Below, piece after piece: positions 11,885 to 22,384 of a DNA stretch of 64,000 nucleotides. The DNA lies in assembly GCA_963971425.1 (NCBI GenBank), contig OZ020514.1:41577158-41641157 (forward strand). Direction: 5' to 3'. This stretch comes from Bryoerythrophyllum caledonicum (Eukaryota; Streptophyta; Bryopsida; Pottiales; Pottiaceae). Both the position numbers and the translations under genes were made by a program. The notes beneath the pieces were generated by a model. That model was not told the origin of the DNA, ran no database searches, and saw nothing but the letters and a program-made list of their open reading frames with translations. Within the stretch, counting starts at the first letter, position 1. Each line of letters begins with the position of its first letter.

Positions 11885-12430
11885 TCACGAGATAGTGCAC
11901 CTAGGAGATTTTTCTTGCAGTTTAGCACACTACCTTTCTAATAAATGTACTTTATCAAGTGAACACAAAGATCCTCTACTATGGTTGTTCTTCTGAGTTT
12001 GCAGTCTATTATCGGAATGTATTTTCATGTTCCACTTCTCTGTCTGCGTTGCAAACTTCAGTATTGTGATCTGGAATTCGGAGAATCCTGATAGGCATGC
12101 CCATGAAATGAAAACCGTTAAAGATGCATGTCCGAGCATAAGAAGGCTTTGTTATATTTTTGATCAGTCGTACTGCGACGTAGCGAGGTTTGGTGTTGGG
12201 GGTTAGAAACTCTACTTAAAGAGGTTGTCTACACTTTTCATGAGTCCCTCGGCGCTAAAAGGAAGGTGCTTGCAAAAACCATGTTATAATTCACGTCTGT
12301 ATAAATCTACAAAAATAAAGATGGTCTCCAACAACTTTCTGTGGTTCATATTCCAAATGTATGTTGTCATAATAATCAAAGTGTCCGGCGCACATGTTTG
12401 ATACTTATTATATCTGTGTCATCGACTGTT
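11885..12430. other. Non-coding linker inside element B
   Basis: About 550 bases with no ORF of note and no element-B palindrome. It joins the conserved module to the first HAD domain and probably represents degenerate linker exons or introns. Confidence 0.4.
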
Positions 12431-12444
12431 GCCTCCAGGTGCCC

Positions 12445-13100
12445 TACATTGTTGATGGGTCTCATGCGGGGGGAGATTCCATCGAGAAGCATCTTCAGGT
12501 GCCAACTGTGAAGGTCAATCAATACTTCCTTGTCCTTGGTGTAAACGGTCTGTTGTTCGCACAAAATATAGGCAAGGACGGAAAGTGGCATACCAAATTC
12601 AGGCCGAAGTAGGCAGAATTTATCAACTTCCGCGTGGATAACTTCACAGTTGTGCTTTAGAGTAGCGAAGTCAGCCAAAGCTCGCTGCTCAATTGGTAGC
12701 CCTCAGAGGCCACTACCCAGTTCTTAAAGTAGTGAAACACGTATACAATAATTCCTACTGTCATGTAGCTAAATAATTGGTAGGAATTTGGAAGGTTTAC
12801 CTCATGAGACTGTCGACCTTGTTTTTGAGCTAAAAGGCAATGTTAGGATATGGTGCAAATAGTCAGAACACCCTTTTGCTTCACGATTGTCCTTACAGGA
12901 ATGTCAAGAATAGTCCTCTGAATGCAATGCATCCGATGACATTCACCCTAGAATCAATGGAGTCGGACAAGAACGTCGTTCTTCCCAAGGTCGTTAAGTA
13001 CCATTCCGCTTTGTTAGAGTTAGGCTTGCCTATACCCGAATTTATTCGGAGGAATCCTAGCTTTGGATGCCCTCGACTCTCCCCCGGTGACCCTCAGTAG
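12445..13100 (+). pseudogene. First HAD/FCP1-like domain of element B, broken
   Basis: A degraded phosphatase-like domain in two frames. The N-terminal part (to about 12660) reads YFLVLGVNGLL, matching NIVLDLNGIL of the D domain; the nucleophile Asp of HAD enzymes is replaced here by Gly. FRPK then AEFINF matches the RPGCAEFL region. The C-terminal part (12870-13060) reads LLLHDCPYRNV then NAMHP, matching LLIDDSPEKNL then NAIHP of E. Stops at 12610 and 12657 and a frame change before 12840 show that it is inactive. The homology is faint but colinear with three other copies in the window. Confidence 0.55.
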
Positions 13101-13329
13101 AAGGACTTTGTTCTAGCGTACCCGAGCAGTAGGCGTCCTCCTTGTACTGTTGCATAGTAGTTTGGCGTTGGCGGGCAGCCGACGCCGAAATTGCCCAATT
13201 TTGCCAGGCTTTGACATTCATGTCTGTAACACCATTTTTCTTCAAAATAAAATTCCTCACAATAATCACAGTCTCCCTTGCACATGGCTTATCACTTATT
13301 GTTTGCATTTGAATCTACTTTTCTATTCA

Positions 13330-14050
13330 AGTGGACTATCTTGACAAGGAGATTGAAGAGCTGGTTCCGATTCCAAGAAACCCGATTATTATAATACTCG
13401 ATGACGGCTCACCGGAGAGACCGAGTCGTCACCTGATCGACGGCTCGCAGTCAACGGCTTCCCTCCCCAACATTTTATATCCACTACTTTGGTATAAAAG
13501 ATGACAATCGAGACTTTGCACCATCACCGCTGGAGAAGGTGGGCCCGAATGTGTCCACCATATTCTTGTCGAATCCGTCGCAGACGACGGTATCAACCAA
13601 GAAGGCGACAGTCAAGCATTTGCCTCTGACGGAGCTTGGCCTGGGGGGGTCGGAGTAGTCGGCAGGCCGCCAACCGCTACATCTACCCCATACCCGACTG
13701 CCAGCGTAAGCTCCGAAGTTGTTCCAAGGAACATTCATGTCGGTCCTTCAAGATACTACCTCGTCCTAGAAGTTAGAGGGCTTCTAATGGCTGAATGATA
13801 TGATTATCGGGGAAAAAATAAGAAGCCCCATTATCATCAAAAACCTAGGCCAGGTCTTCTTGAGTTCCTGACATTCTGCCAGTCCAACTTCGGATTGGCA
13901 TTCTGGTCCACCGAGAAATACGAGCCCATGAGCAGACACATGGGTTACCTGCGCAAGGTGTACCCTGACCTACGTAAGGACTTCCGAGAGATGGCCATTA
14001 ACACCATATTCGTTATAATGGGAGATTTCCATGATTTTGAAGATATATGA
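13330..14050 (+). pseudogene. Second HAD/FCP1-like domain of element B, N-terminal half
   Basis: Downstream of an intron-like stretch with an element-B palindrome (13166), a linker and then YYLVLEVRGLL (about 13750) begin a second HAD-like domain, continuing with RPGLLEFL and FGLAFWST, which correspond to RPGCAEFL and ITIWSLM of the D copy. The catalytic Asp positions read E-V-R, so no phosphatase activity is expected. A TGA interrupts it near 13796. The matching C-terminal half (motif IV region) is not found after 14050, so B seems truncated here. Tandem HAD domains also occur in E and in fragment B'. Confidence 0.5.
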
Positions 14051-14059
14051 TCTTTAAAG

Positions 14060-15400
14060 TATCAATATATATAGACAATTGTAGGTGCAAAGCATATCAA
14101 CAATGCACCAAGAATACTATATTTCATTACATGGATGGACCAGATTAGCCGAATGACCCAAAAAATGGTAACGCTAAAAGAAGCATGTACCATTATTCCA
14201 AGCTTTATTTAAAACTTCATGAAAAAAATCACAAACAACACTCATTCACCCCGAGGCAAAACACAATCGTCCTATCACTAATCAAATGGTCTACGGAGTT
14301 CCACCATAAGCTTCTATACGCGTCTTCAAAAAAGCCCTCTGACGTTGCCTTGTCCATGTTGCGCCATTCTCTTGCATTCATGGACTTTCTAGAAGACGCT
14401 GCAAACCCGCCTACGCACCTCGTCACTGTTTGATTTGGGCAGCGAGTGCTGGCGGGTGGGGGAAGGAGAGCATTTGCCTCTAGCAGCATCTCCTGACAAA
14501 GTTCGGGGACGGAGACATTTACCGAATGGTTCCTGCACAATAGGCGCCACACACAATCCAAAGAAATACACTTTAGGTCGAATACTGCTACACAACACAC
14601 ATGAAAATTTAATCATTGAGATCCATCCTAGCGAACATTAGGTCGGATGGAGCTAAAATGCAGAAGGAAAGATCCACAGAGCACATTTAACCCCCAACAA
14701 AAAAATAAGCTCAAATGAACCAAAACTACATTAGTGCAATGTAGCTCAACAACAAACCAAAATTGTCTAGGCCAAAACATCGCAATAGTGCAATAAATTG
14801 GAGGTCATCATAACACGCACCGCAAGCGAGCGTTGGGAAGTACCATCCCTTAAACCGTCGTAGAGAATACGCTTTGCTGGAGTACAATTATCCGGATTTA
14901 AAGGCGGGGACCCAGGAACTAAACGAGGCCACTGCGGCGAAGGCGAGTTGTTCCTATCATGAATTGGCTCCCACGCAATAGGGTTTACAACAACTCCGTC
15001 GTCCACTGCCATGATCGAATAATCCATGGTTGATTGCGCGGTTGCAGCAGAGCGCAACAAAAGCCCTTTACTCCGAAGAGAAAGGACGAACTCCTTTGGC
15101 CCTATCAAGGAATCCACGGACGCCCGACAGTCACAGTCCTGTAGAAATTTCAACCACGGCGACACTCACATACCTTAGAACAATAGATGAAAATTCCAAT
15201 CATTCAAAATAGCACGACATTCCATCAGCAGTAGATATCCAATTCCCACAACAAACAAAGCGGTGAAACATCTCAGTTTCATTTATAAAAAAAATATACA
15301 CAAAAAATGGTCCAACAAAATTTACAACATCGAGCTGCAGTCAATCGATATAGTTTAGCTCTATGCGACCTAAAGTGTAAAAGGCATCTAAGCGTTTCCA
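14060..15400 (-). other. Downstream flank of the D fusion gene with two unassigned minus-strand ORFs
   Basis: Minus-strand ORFs at 14767-15165 (132 aa) and 14229-14600 (123 aa) have no recognised domain. The first contains FVLSLRSKGLLL, faintly like the start of the second HAD domain of B, so it may be the eroded equivalent in D; this is weak. No D palindrome occurs here. The boundary between B and D lies somewhere near 14.06-14.2 kb. Confidence 0.3.
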
Positions 15401-15406
15401 ACGGCA

Positions 15407-16192
15407 TTAAGAGCGGAGATTCTGAAACGCTTGGATTGCGTTCCAGATACTCGCAGACTGACCACACGTCTTCTGATCATTATAAAACATCTCCTGGCCA
15501 GAGGGATGTTCGGCCCGGTACTGCGCTAGACCACCCGGAAAGTGATGAAGGTCAGAGAGATATGGCAGCAATTCCTCCAACAATACAGAATCGTCTCTCG
15601 TGCCAACATGTTTGTCCGACCATGATGGAAGAAGAAAGACGTTCTCCAGCAAATTGAGCATGTGTTTAATCCGGCTGTCGTCAATGACAAGCGTATTTGC
15701 CGGAGTATACTCACGACCCAACCTATTGAAGAGATGGCTCGATAAGGTCTTCAAGAAGATGTCCTTCTGAGTGCCAGATTCCTTCATGTAGATTGTTCTG
15801 CTACCGACTCTACGCTCGGGAACCCTATTGCAGCTCTCCTGACCAAAGACCCTGAGAGGGTACGAAGAACTATGATGAAAAAGATAATTACATATCTGAC
15901 GCGTTGTAGATTCCATCATCAAACTCCAGATCGTGATGGTGGCAATCTTAGACAACTTCGTAAGGAATTCAGCACAACCAGGGCGCACTCGAACTAGTTT
16001 AGGGCCTACTTCGGCCGGCAGCGAAGCCGAGTGAATGGACGGGATAGAGTCCCTGGATACTCTGGCCTGCCACGACGGCTCACACGTGCATAGAATCCCA
16101 TTGAGGTCTAGCACAATGTTCAACCACTTGCCCTCGATATCAGATTGGACTCTAGGTATTTCTTCTAGATTATTGGCATCATTTATAGATGC
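15407..16192 (-). CDS. HAD/FCP1-like phosphatase domain, terminal exon of the D fusion gene
   Basis: Last exon of the minus-strand gene, about 261 aa. Motif I reads VLDLNGILCTC: the nucleophile Asp is kept, but the usual second Asp of D-x-D is Asn, a variant I believe also occurs in plant FCP1-like proteins. ITIWSLMM is motif II-like, a Lys in the KESGTQKD region may be motif III, and LVIDDSRIKHML is motif IV. Length and order fit the NIF/FCP1 family of Ser/Thr phosphatases. Homologous domains occur at 12445-13100, 13330-14050, 32930-33295, 33686-34207, 42024-42706 and 42890-43160. Its role in a mobile element is unknown; it could act on chromatin or RNA polymerase II tails. It could also be translated from a separate transcript. 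Confidence 0.65.
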   Translation of the reverse strand, partial: ASINDANNLEEIPRVQSDIEGKWLNIVLDLNGILCTCEPSWQARVSRDSIPSIHSASLPAEVGPKLVRVRPGCAEFLTKLSKIATITIWSLMMESTTRQICNYLFHHSSSYPLRVFGQESCNRVPERRVGSRTIYMKESGTQKDIFLKTLSSHLFNRLGREYTPANTLVIDDSRIKHMLNLLENVFLLPSWSDKHVGTRDDSVLLEELLPYLSDLHHFPGGLAQYRAEHPSGQEMFYNDQKTCGQSASIWNAIQAFQNLRS

Positions 16193-19100
16193 CTCGCCGA
16201 CTTGGTTCGGAAACGTCAGGAGAACGACCAATATTACTACAGATTCATTAACAACGACGAATCAACAATACGTAGAACGAAAGAGATAAATGGGGGAGGA
16301 GTGATGGGGGAATGAGTGGAGTTTGAAAAGAGTTAGAAGAATACCTCGAGAACTTCATCGTCCTGCAGCATTTCGTCTCGGGCACCCATCGATCCCAACG
16401 AACCCTGCATGCAGTCAAGGGGCCCGGAGTGCCTGACATCCATTTGGGGGCACGGTTTTGGGACAAGAAGAGGTGGCTCAGAATCATGATTGATCTCGTC
16501 TACGAGCACGGCTGAAACTTGGACGACCTCTTCTATGACTGGGACTGTAGTTTGGACGACCTCTTCTATGACTGGTTGAGCAATCGCATCATCATCGAAA
16601 CTTAGATCTAGAAAAATTCAACAACTTCACCCTATCAGCGGATGGGCACAGAGGACACGGATACAAGTCATAGTGGTTAGATGTCAAGCAGTTTAGCTCG
16701 AGTCGAGCTGAAGTGCTCGCCGTGCACTGTAATATTAACAAAAAAAATACGAGAGTACAAAATTGGACATTTACAAAATGTTCTGCCTCTATACACTCGC
16801 AACTACGTTACACTAACCTGACGATGACCTGGGGACATCTGCGATAGACTCGTCCCGATCGGGCGACTTCGGAGGGGAAGAGGGGCGGGCCGATGCGGAA
16901 GGGAGAACAATAAGCAATTGAGTCTCACTGGAGACGGGGGAGGTACCCGACGGATATGGTAGCTGCAAATCGCGAGACGGACTCGCAGACCCGCCTTCCG
17001 CTAAGGGGGGAGGCTGGGGGATTGCAGCAATAACTACGGGCGGTGCTGTGGCGGCAGTAGGCAAATTAGTTGACATGAATCTCTGCATCATGAGCATCAT
17101 CTCGGCATGCCTCTGATCTTGGTCTCTCTTCATTTCATCGTCACGCCTCCACTGCAGATCCCTGAGCTCCTCCTCGCGCTCCACAAGCCGCTGCTCCATC
17201 AACCCCATTCGGGTGGCCTCCTCTTCGAGCTTCTTCTCAAGGGAGATCAACCTGCTGTCATCCTGAGCGCTGCTCGCGATAGCCAACGGAGAGCGCGTGC
17301 TCGCGCTAGCAACCTTCCTCTTCTTGGCCGCCGGGCGAGCGGTTGAAGCGCCCAAGGTGGGAGCTGAATGAGACCTGTCAGAATTCTCCAACGAATCCAA
17401 CTCCGGGAAGTCGAGTCGTTGTCGCGAAGATGCGATTGTCTCTCCTGCTTCAGATTGAGAGGCACTCTGAAACTCAGGCGGAGCAGCGTCAACGAAGTCG
17501 TCCTGGGACTCATTATCCGGAGTGACGGTGCTCGAGATCGGGCACGCAACCACAGCGCTCGGCTCCGCATCTTCCTCCTCATTGCCGAGGTCAATAATGG
17601 CTTTCCCCTTCCCCTTTCCAACGGCATCTCCAAGCTCGGGGAAGATCTCCGAGTTGACGTGATACGCAGAAATATCAAAATCGGCCCGATCCAACGTCAA
17701 GGCGACCTCAAAGGCGTCGTCGAGATCCTGCTCATCGGTGTCGTGAGAAATGCAGAATGCCTCCAGGTCCAGCATCTGCACACGAATGGATTGAACAAGA
17801 TTCAATTTAGGTCGAGTCGAGCTAAACTCACTACAAACAATTGCTGGTATGAAAACTCAGCTATTATAACTTCAAATCATACGAACGAAGTAAATGACAT
17901 CCATAAAATCGTACAAGTAAAAGCCGACACTTTAGCTCGAGTCGAGCGAAAGTGACACCAAAAGAGCATAGGCAAGACCTCTTTGAAACTAAGCAGTCAG
18001 AAGGGGAATAAACAGTTTAGCTTGAGTCGAGCTAAACTGCAGGGATGCTTACCACACTCGCTGTCATTAATTTCGTCCCGCCAAACAGCTGGACAACAGA
18101 TTCTCCCCTCTTGCAGAACAGCTCCAGGACCTTCATGAAGAACTCCATCCTCAGCTCGTTCAAATTCATGGAGTACACCAACTCGTTGTACTTGTGCAGC
18201 TTTGTGTACACCACATGCTCTGGAGCTGCGTAGATCTTCTTTACGGCCGGGATCACCGTAAGCTCCTTCTTGAAGAGAAAGAGGAGCCGAACCGGGTCTA
18301 GAGCGTTGTTGGTCTTTGGCGCGTATCCTCCGAGGCGCTCGTTCTCGGAGGGAAGATACTTCGATTGCAGCACATCGTATGCATGGCACAACGACGGGCC
18401 CTCAGCAAACGCTGTCACTTGAAGGTGTGACTGCTCGTTGACGCAAATGAAGAGCCAGGCTGGAAGATCGGTGAGGGGAGGCTGCCCTTTCGATGCGAAC
18501 ATCGTCATGAACTCGTCGAAGAAGGGCCTCTCCAACGACGACGATGACGTCCCAGAGAACCCAGGGATGTTCCGGAAGTCGATGATGCCGAGCTTCACAT
18601 TGCAGCCCAGGTTGCGCCACGAATCCGAAGGCCACGTCTCGAGCGAATTCGTTGCCGCCTTGTAAGAACGGAAGTGCAGGGCTCCCTCTCGTGAAACGAA
18701 CAGCGACCGCACATCGATGAAGACTCTGAAGAACTCCTTCGCGTATGGAGAGAGATCTTCACATTTGCAGTTGCGAAACTGCGTCTGCCTCGAGTTGGCG
18801 TAGTACGAATCCGGTGGACCCCAATCCAAGAGGGCACGCTTGGAGGCCTTGCTGACGTTGTAGTTCTTCTTGAACGTCTGCCACTTTGAACGTCTGTACG
18901 CTCCAGTGCTGTTGAAGAAGGCCAGCTCCGGCCTGATCAGCTGAAGCTCCATCCGAGCGACCTCCTTCCTCTTCCTCCGATCCACCCAGTCCCGGGCTGT
19001 ATAGCAATCCTCCAGCGCAGAATTTGGCAGCTTGATGACCACCTTAGGATAGGGCAGTTTTCGAGATGGCCCTAATCGATTGAGAATGTGCTTGCACATT

Positions 19101-21076
19101 TTTGCGTGATCGGCTTCGGTCATGTTGCCGAGAAACTTGAAGAACTCGCGCGTCAGAACCCCATCCTTCTCAGGAACCCAAGACTTCGCGTCCTTGAACT
19201 TTGCCAAGGGCGTCGAAGTTGAATCGACGTTGATGAGGTCGCCATGCGCCGCAGAAGAGATGACATCGGACCAGAGCTCGAAGGTTTCATCTGTCGCGGT
19301 GATGATCTTCACCTCGTTCGTAATTGAAAGCTCCTTCGCCTTCCCGGCTTTCTTGAGCGCCGCCTGGCTCTTCGCAACGTCGATCATTGCAAAGTGCTCA
19401 CGAATCGCGTTAAGAAATGGCTGCGCAGAACATAGAAGGATCGTTTGAGTATACAATAAAGCAGGAATATTAACATGTCCAGTAGGGTCCAAATACTGCA
19501 AGTTAGCTTGAGTCGAGCTAACTTGCAACCCATGAGCAGACAATGACGATTTCTTATCTATACATATGACTGTACATATACAGAGCGAATTTGCTCTTTA
19601 GCTCGAGTCGAGCTAAAGTGCATGACCTTGGTTATGATATATTACCTCAAACTTCTTGTAATTTGCAATCTCCGCTACCGTTCTCCGACCTGACTTGTGA
19701 GACCCGCGAACGCCTGTGGCGGAGTGCTTCGGCATTGGTCTTCCAGCTTGGATCCACAAAGCACGGGAGCCGAGGATATTTGTTGCCCACGTCGGCTTGA
19801 ACTGGACCAAATGATTCACGCGATTATAATATGCGGAAATCTTCCTCAGCTTCTCCGGATCTTGCGTCCAGACAATGTAACATTGCCATGTTCGGAAGTG
19901 CCTTCTCATCACCTCCGGAACGTTGCCGTTAATCATCTCCTTTGAGGCTGCAACGCTGTGCTGGCCGTTGATGATGTAGAAGTCGCAGTCGCTGAGCTCC
20001 TCGACAGTCGTCGGCATAGTGTCAAGCTTCGGCATGACGCAGAGAGTCTGCTTCTGCGTCTTGTCTGGCATTTGGAGGTAGTAATGCTTCAACTCCTCCA
20101 TGCCCCGAGGCTCGAACGCACGGATCGTCCACTCCGGCGGTGCATTATGCAACCTCATCACGTCAAGCTCGATCTTCATCTCTCTGTCGCCTTTGAAGAA
20201 GCAGCTCTGACACTCCGTCCAGAATTTCTGGTAAATCTGTTGGACGTTGTTGTAGTCGATTGTCTCTCCGTATCCGAGCGCCTTGGGGAGCTCCGAGAGT
20301 GCAGAGGCCATCGAATTGGCTAGCTCCTCCTCCGATACGAGCTTCGACTTCTTTCTTGAAGAGGTCTCTGGCTTCTTGGCAGCTGAGCGCTTCTTGACAA
20401 GGGAAGCAGACAGCGTGTTGCACAGAGTGCTTCGACTTGTTCTCGCACCTGGAGTTCTAACCGGTACCGACGCTTGACTCATGTCCTGGCTACCGGTCAC
20501 GGCCCCCGAAACCGTTGAAAGTTCTATCGGGCGTCTTGCCGCGATATTCTTGGCCTTATCTAGAGCGGCAAAGGTACTCAATCTAGATAGAATGACGCGC
20601 AGTTTATTAGCTGTAGCCTTTGCTTTCAGTGGCTGTCCGCTACTAGTCTCCCATTTCTTAAGGGAGATCTCATGTTCGACCTGAGTCACTATTTCCTCAA
20701 ATTTAGAAGACCTAAGAGAATCGACCAAATCCATGATACAGAAGGGAGATGAACTATTGTTTACTATAATAGTAAAGAAATACGGATCTAAGGACTCAGT
20801 GCTTGTCTCACACAACAACTTAACGTGATCGTTATCTTCGTGGACTACATCAGTAACTTTGGTCTTGAAGTCGATGTGCTGCAGATCGACGATAGCACCA
20901 GCGAAGGTCTGACCAAACACTAAATGATCCGTATAGGTCGCCCACAGAAGCGTCCACTTTAGTGTCATCGATGGGTCCTTCAACTCCCAGCAATCTAAGT
21001 GGTTGTTGTCGTCCCCATCGTCATCGTCAACGTCGACAGGCTTTGGCTGGAAGAAGTGCTGCAGCTGCGACACCAT
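15407..21076 (-). CDS. Element-D fusion protein: ParB-like (GQH) module, conserved module, coiled coil and HAD phosphatase-like domain (spliced)
   Basis: Proposed exons on the minus strand: 21076-19646, 19420-18053, 17775-16818, 16607-16345, about 16192-15407. The first three junctions use clear GT-AG sites and keep frame (phases 0, 0, 1); total about 1,601 aa. The acceptor of the last exon is uncertain. ATG 21076 follows a TTTGTGCAG acceptor, so a non-coding first exon is likely. Residues about 366-420 hold FYIINGQHSVAAS, followed by WQCYIVW and YYNRVN, the layout of ParB/sulfiredoxin-like nuclease or ATPase folds. Residues 478-933 form a conserved unknown module also found in B and E. Exon 3 has an acidic stretch, a basic KKRK patch (possible nuclear signal) and a strong coiled coil (EEEATRMGLMEQRLVEREEE region). 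The last exon is the HAD domain. If intron 3 is retained, TAG at 16813 ends the protein at 1,253 aa. Introns 1-3 each contain D palindromes. Confidence 0.7.
16681..19625. repeat. D palindromes within introns of the fusion gene
   Basis: Copies of TTAGCTCGAGTCGAGCTAA, complete or with one or two changes, at about 16690 (intron 3), 17806, 17931 and 18013 (intron 2), and 19501 and 19596 (intron 1). All lie in introns and none in exons. Arms are extended in several copies, e.g. CAGTTTAGC to GCTAAACTG, giving 25-29-bp dyads. Confidence 0.85.
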
Positions 21077-21263
21077 CCTGTCCCTCTCAAATCTGCACAA
21101 ACACGAAACAGAGCAAAGATATTAGATTGCTCTAATGATCATCCGATTAGGACGGCGAGGTCACACATTAGCTCGACTCGAGCTAAAGTGTACCGATATT
21201 CAAGTGTGTGAGTAATACTCTACAACAAAATTTAGTCATTTAGAACGTTCTCTTAGACGCTTA

Positions 21264-21436
21264 CAATCAACTCATGCCTATCTCTCGTTCAACTCTCAGA
21301 AATGTGGGAGAGCTTCAGTTCCCCCTTAAATCACTCACGAACCTCACTCTTAGAGGTTCTCAAGTGGTTGAAGCGGGACTGAAGCTCTTGCACGATTTAT
21401 GAGAGGTGAACGGAAAGTAGACGTGAGTTGAGTTAG
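21264..21436 (-). ncRNA. Long near-perfect hairpin 1 (candidate small-RNA precursor)
   Basis: Two ~80-nt arms fold back around a short loop near 21346-21352. The left arm contains GAGCTTCAGTTCCCCCTTAA, the right arm TTGAAGCGGGACTGAAGCTC, which pair over most of their length. Pairing extends outward through CAACTCATG...GTGAGTTGAG. Size and imperfect pairing resemble plant MIRNA or hairpin-siRNA precursors. Strand is assigned only because the adjacent gene is on the minus strand. Confidence 0.55.
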
Positions 21437-21591
21437 GAGACTGCAATTACACCAATGTATCAATGTTGTATTCAAGTTTTAGCTTCATCTTTAGCTCGAC
21501 TTGAGCTAATGTGCTCATGCATGGAATGCATAGCTGAACACTTCTGACACTTGCAGTAATTACCCTAAACGACTTTCCTATACATTTCTAT

Positions 21592-21755
21592 TCAAATCAT
21601 GGCTACTTCTCGTTTAACTCTCGGAACTGCGAAAGAGCTTCAGTTCACGCTTCAATCACTCACGAACATCACTCTTTGAGGTTCTCAAGTGGTGGAAGCG
21701 AGACTGAAGCTCTTGCACACATGTGAAAATATAACGAGAAGTGGAGATGAGTTGG
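21592..21755 (-). ncRNA. Long near-perfect hairpin 2, diverged copy of hairpin 1
   Basis: Same architecture 330 nt further on: GAGCTTCAGTTCACGCTTCA pairs with the arm ending GGAAGCGAGACTGAAGCTC, loop near 21672-21676. The two hairpins differ at many positions, yet changes are distributed so that pairing is kept. A D palindrome (21488) lies between them. Confidence 0.55.
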
Positions 21756-22384
21756 GTCGTCGGTATCATTGGATTACTATACATTTGGACTGTGTAAAGT
21801 CCGAATGTTGTTGTGTTTGAGTTGTTCTTTATGTTTATTGTCTCACTCTTTAGCTCGATTCGAGGTACAGTGTGTAGGCTTTACAGAGAGGCCATGTTTT
21901 ATTTAAAACCCAGTGTTTAAGAGTTTATATTAAGATTTTATTTCGAGGAGTCGCTTTTAGCGCAACCGAAGACGTACGCTGTCGTACATTTTAGCTCGAA
22001 TCGAGCTATTATGTGACCTCGGTAGTGTATTATAGTCCACACTTTAGCTCGAGTCGAGCTAAAGTGGGACTTTTTTGTGCACATTTGGCACACTTACGCT
22101 CTAGTTGCGCCAAAGTGCGCTTTCGTGTTTGCTTCATTGATCACACTTTACCTCGAGTCGAGTTAAAGTGTGGCCAAATGTGCACAGAAAAGGTCCACTT
22201 TAGCTCGACTTGAGCTAAAGTGTGGCCAAAGGTGCACAGAAAAGGCCACCTTTAGCTCGACTTGAGCTAAAGTGTGGATATTAGTGCACAGTGGAGGCAC
22301 ACTTTAGCTCGAGTCGAGCTAAAGTGTGGACAATAGTGCAATATGGATTTCCCACATTAGCTCGACTCGAGCTAAACTGTGTTC

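Larger units (their letters stand above)
5640..14060 (+). mobile_element. Element B: decayed multi-gene element (DUF7869 / conserved module / tandem HAD)
   Basis: A block on one strand that carries, in order, a DUF7869 protein, the distal part of a conserved module shared with elements D and E, and two HAD-like domains. It is unified by a GC-rich palindrome close to GTCGGCGGCCCGCCGAC, seen at about 5845, 5910, 5964, 6022, 6895, 6972, 7094, 8010, 9041, 10337, 11089, 13166 and 13661. The first four copies form a promoter-side array with 54-65 nt spacing, and at least three later copies sit inside introns. Relative to D, the end of the DUF7869 gene and the ParB-like GQH module are missing, so B appears internally deleted. 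The ends are approximate; I could not find terminal repeats. Confidence 0.65.

Noticed and set aside
22038..22382. CRISPR-like array
   Set aside because: Repeats are palindromes that vary in sequence, spacers share fragments with each other, and the setting is eukaryotic with introns. A binding-site array fits better.
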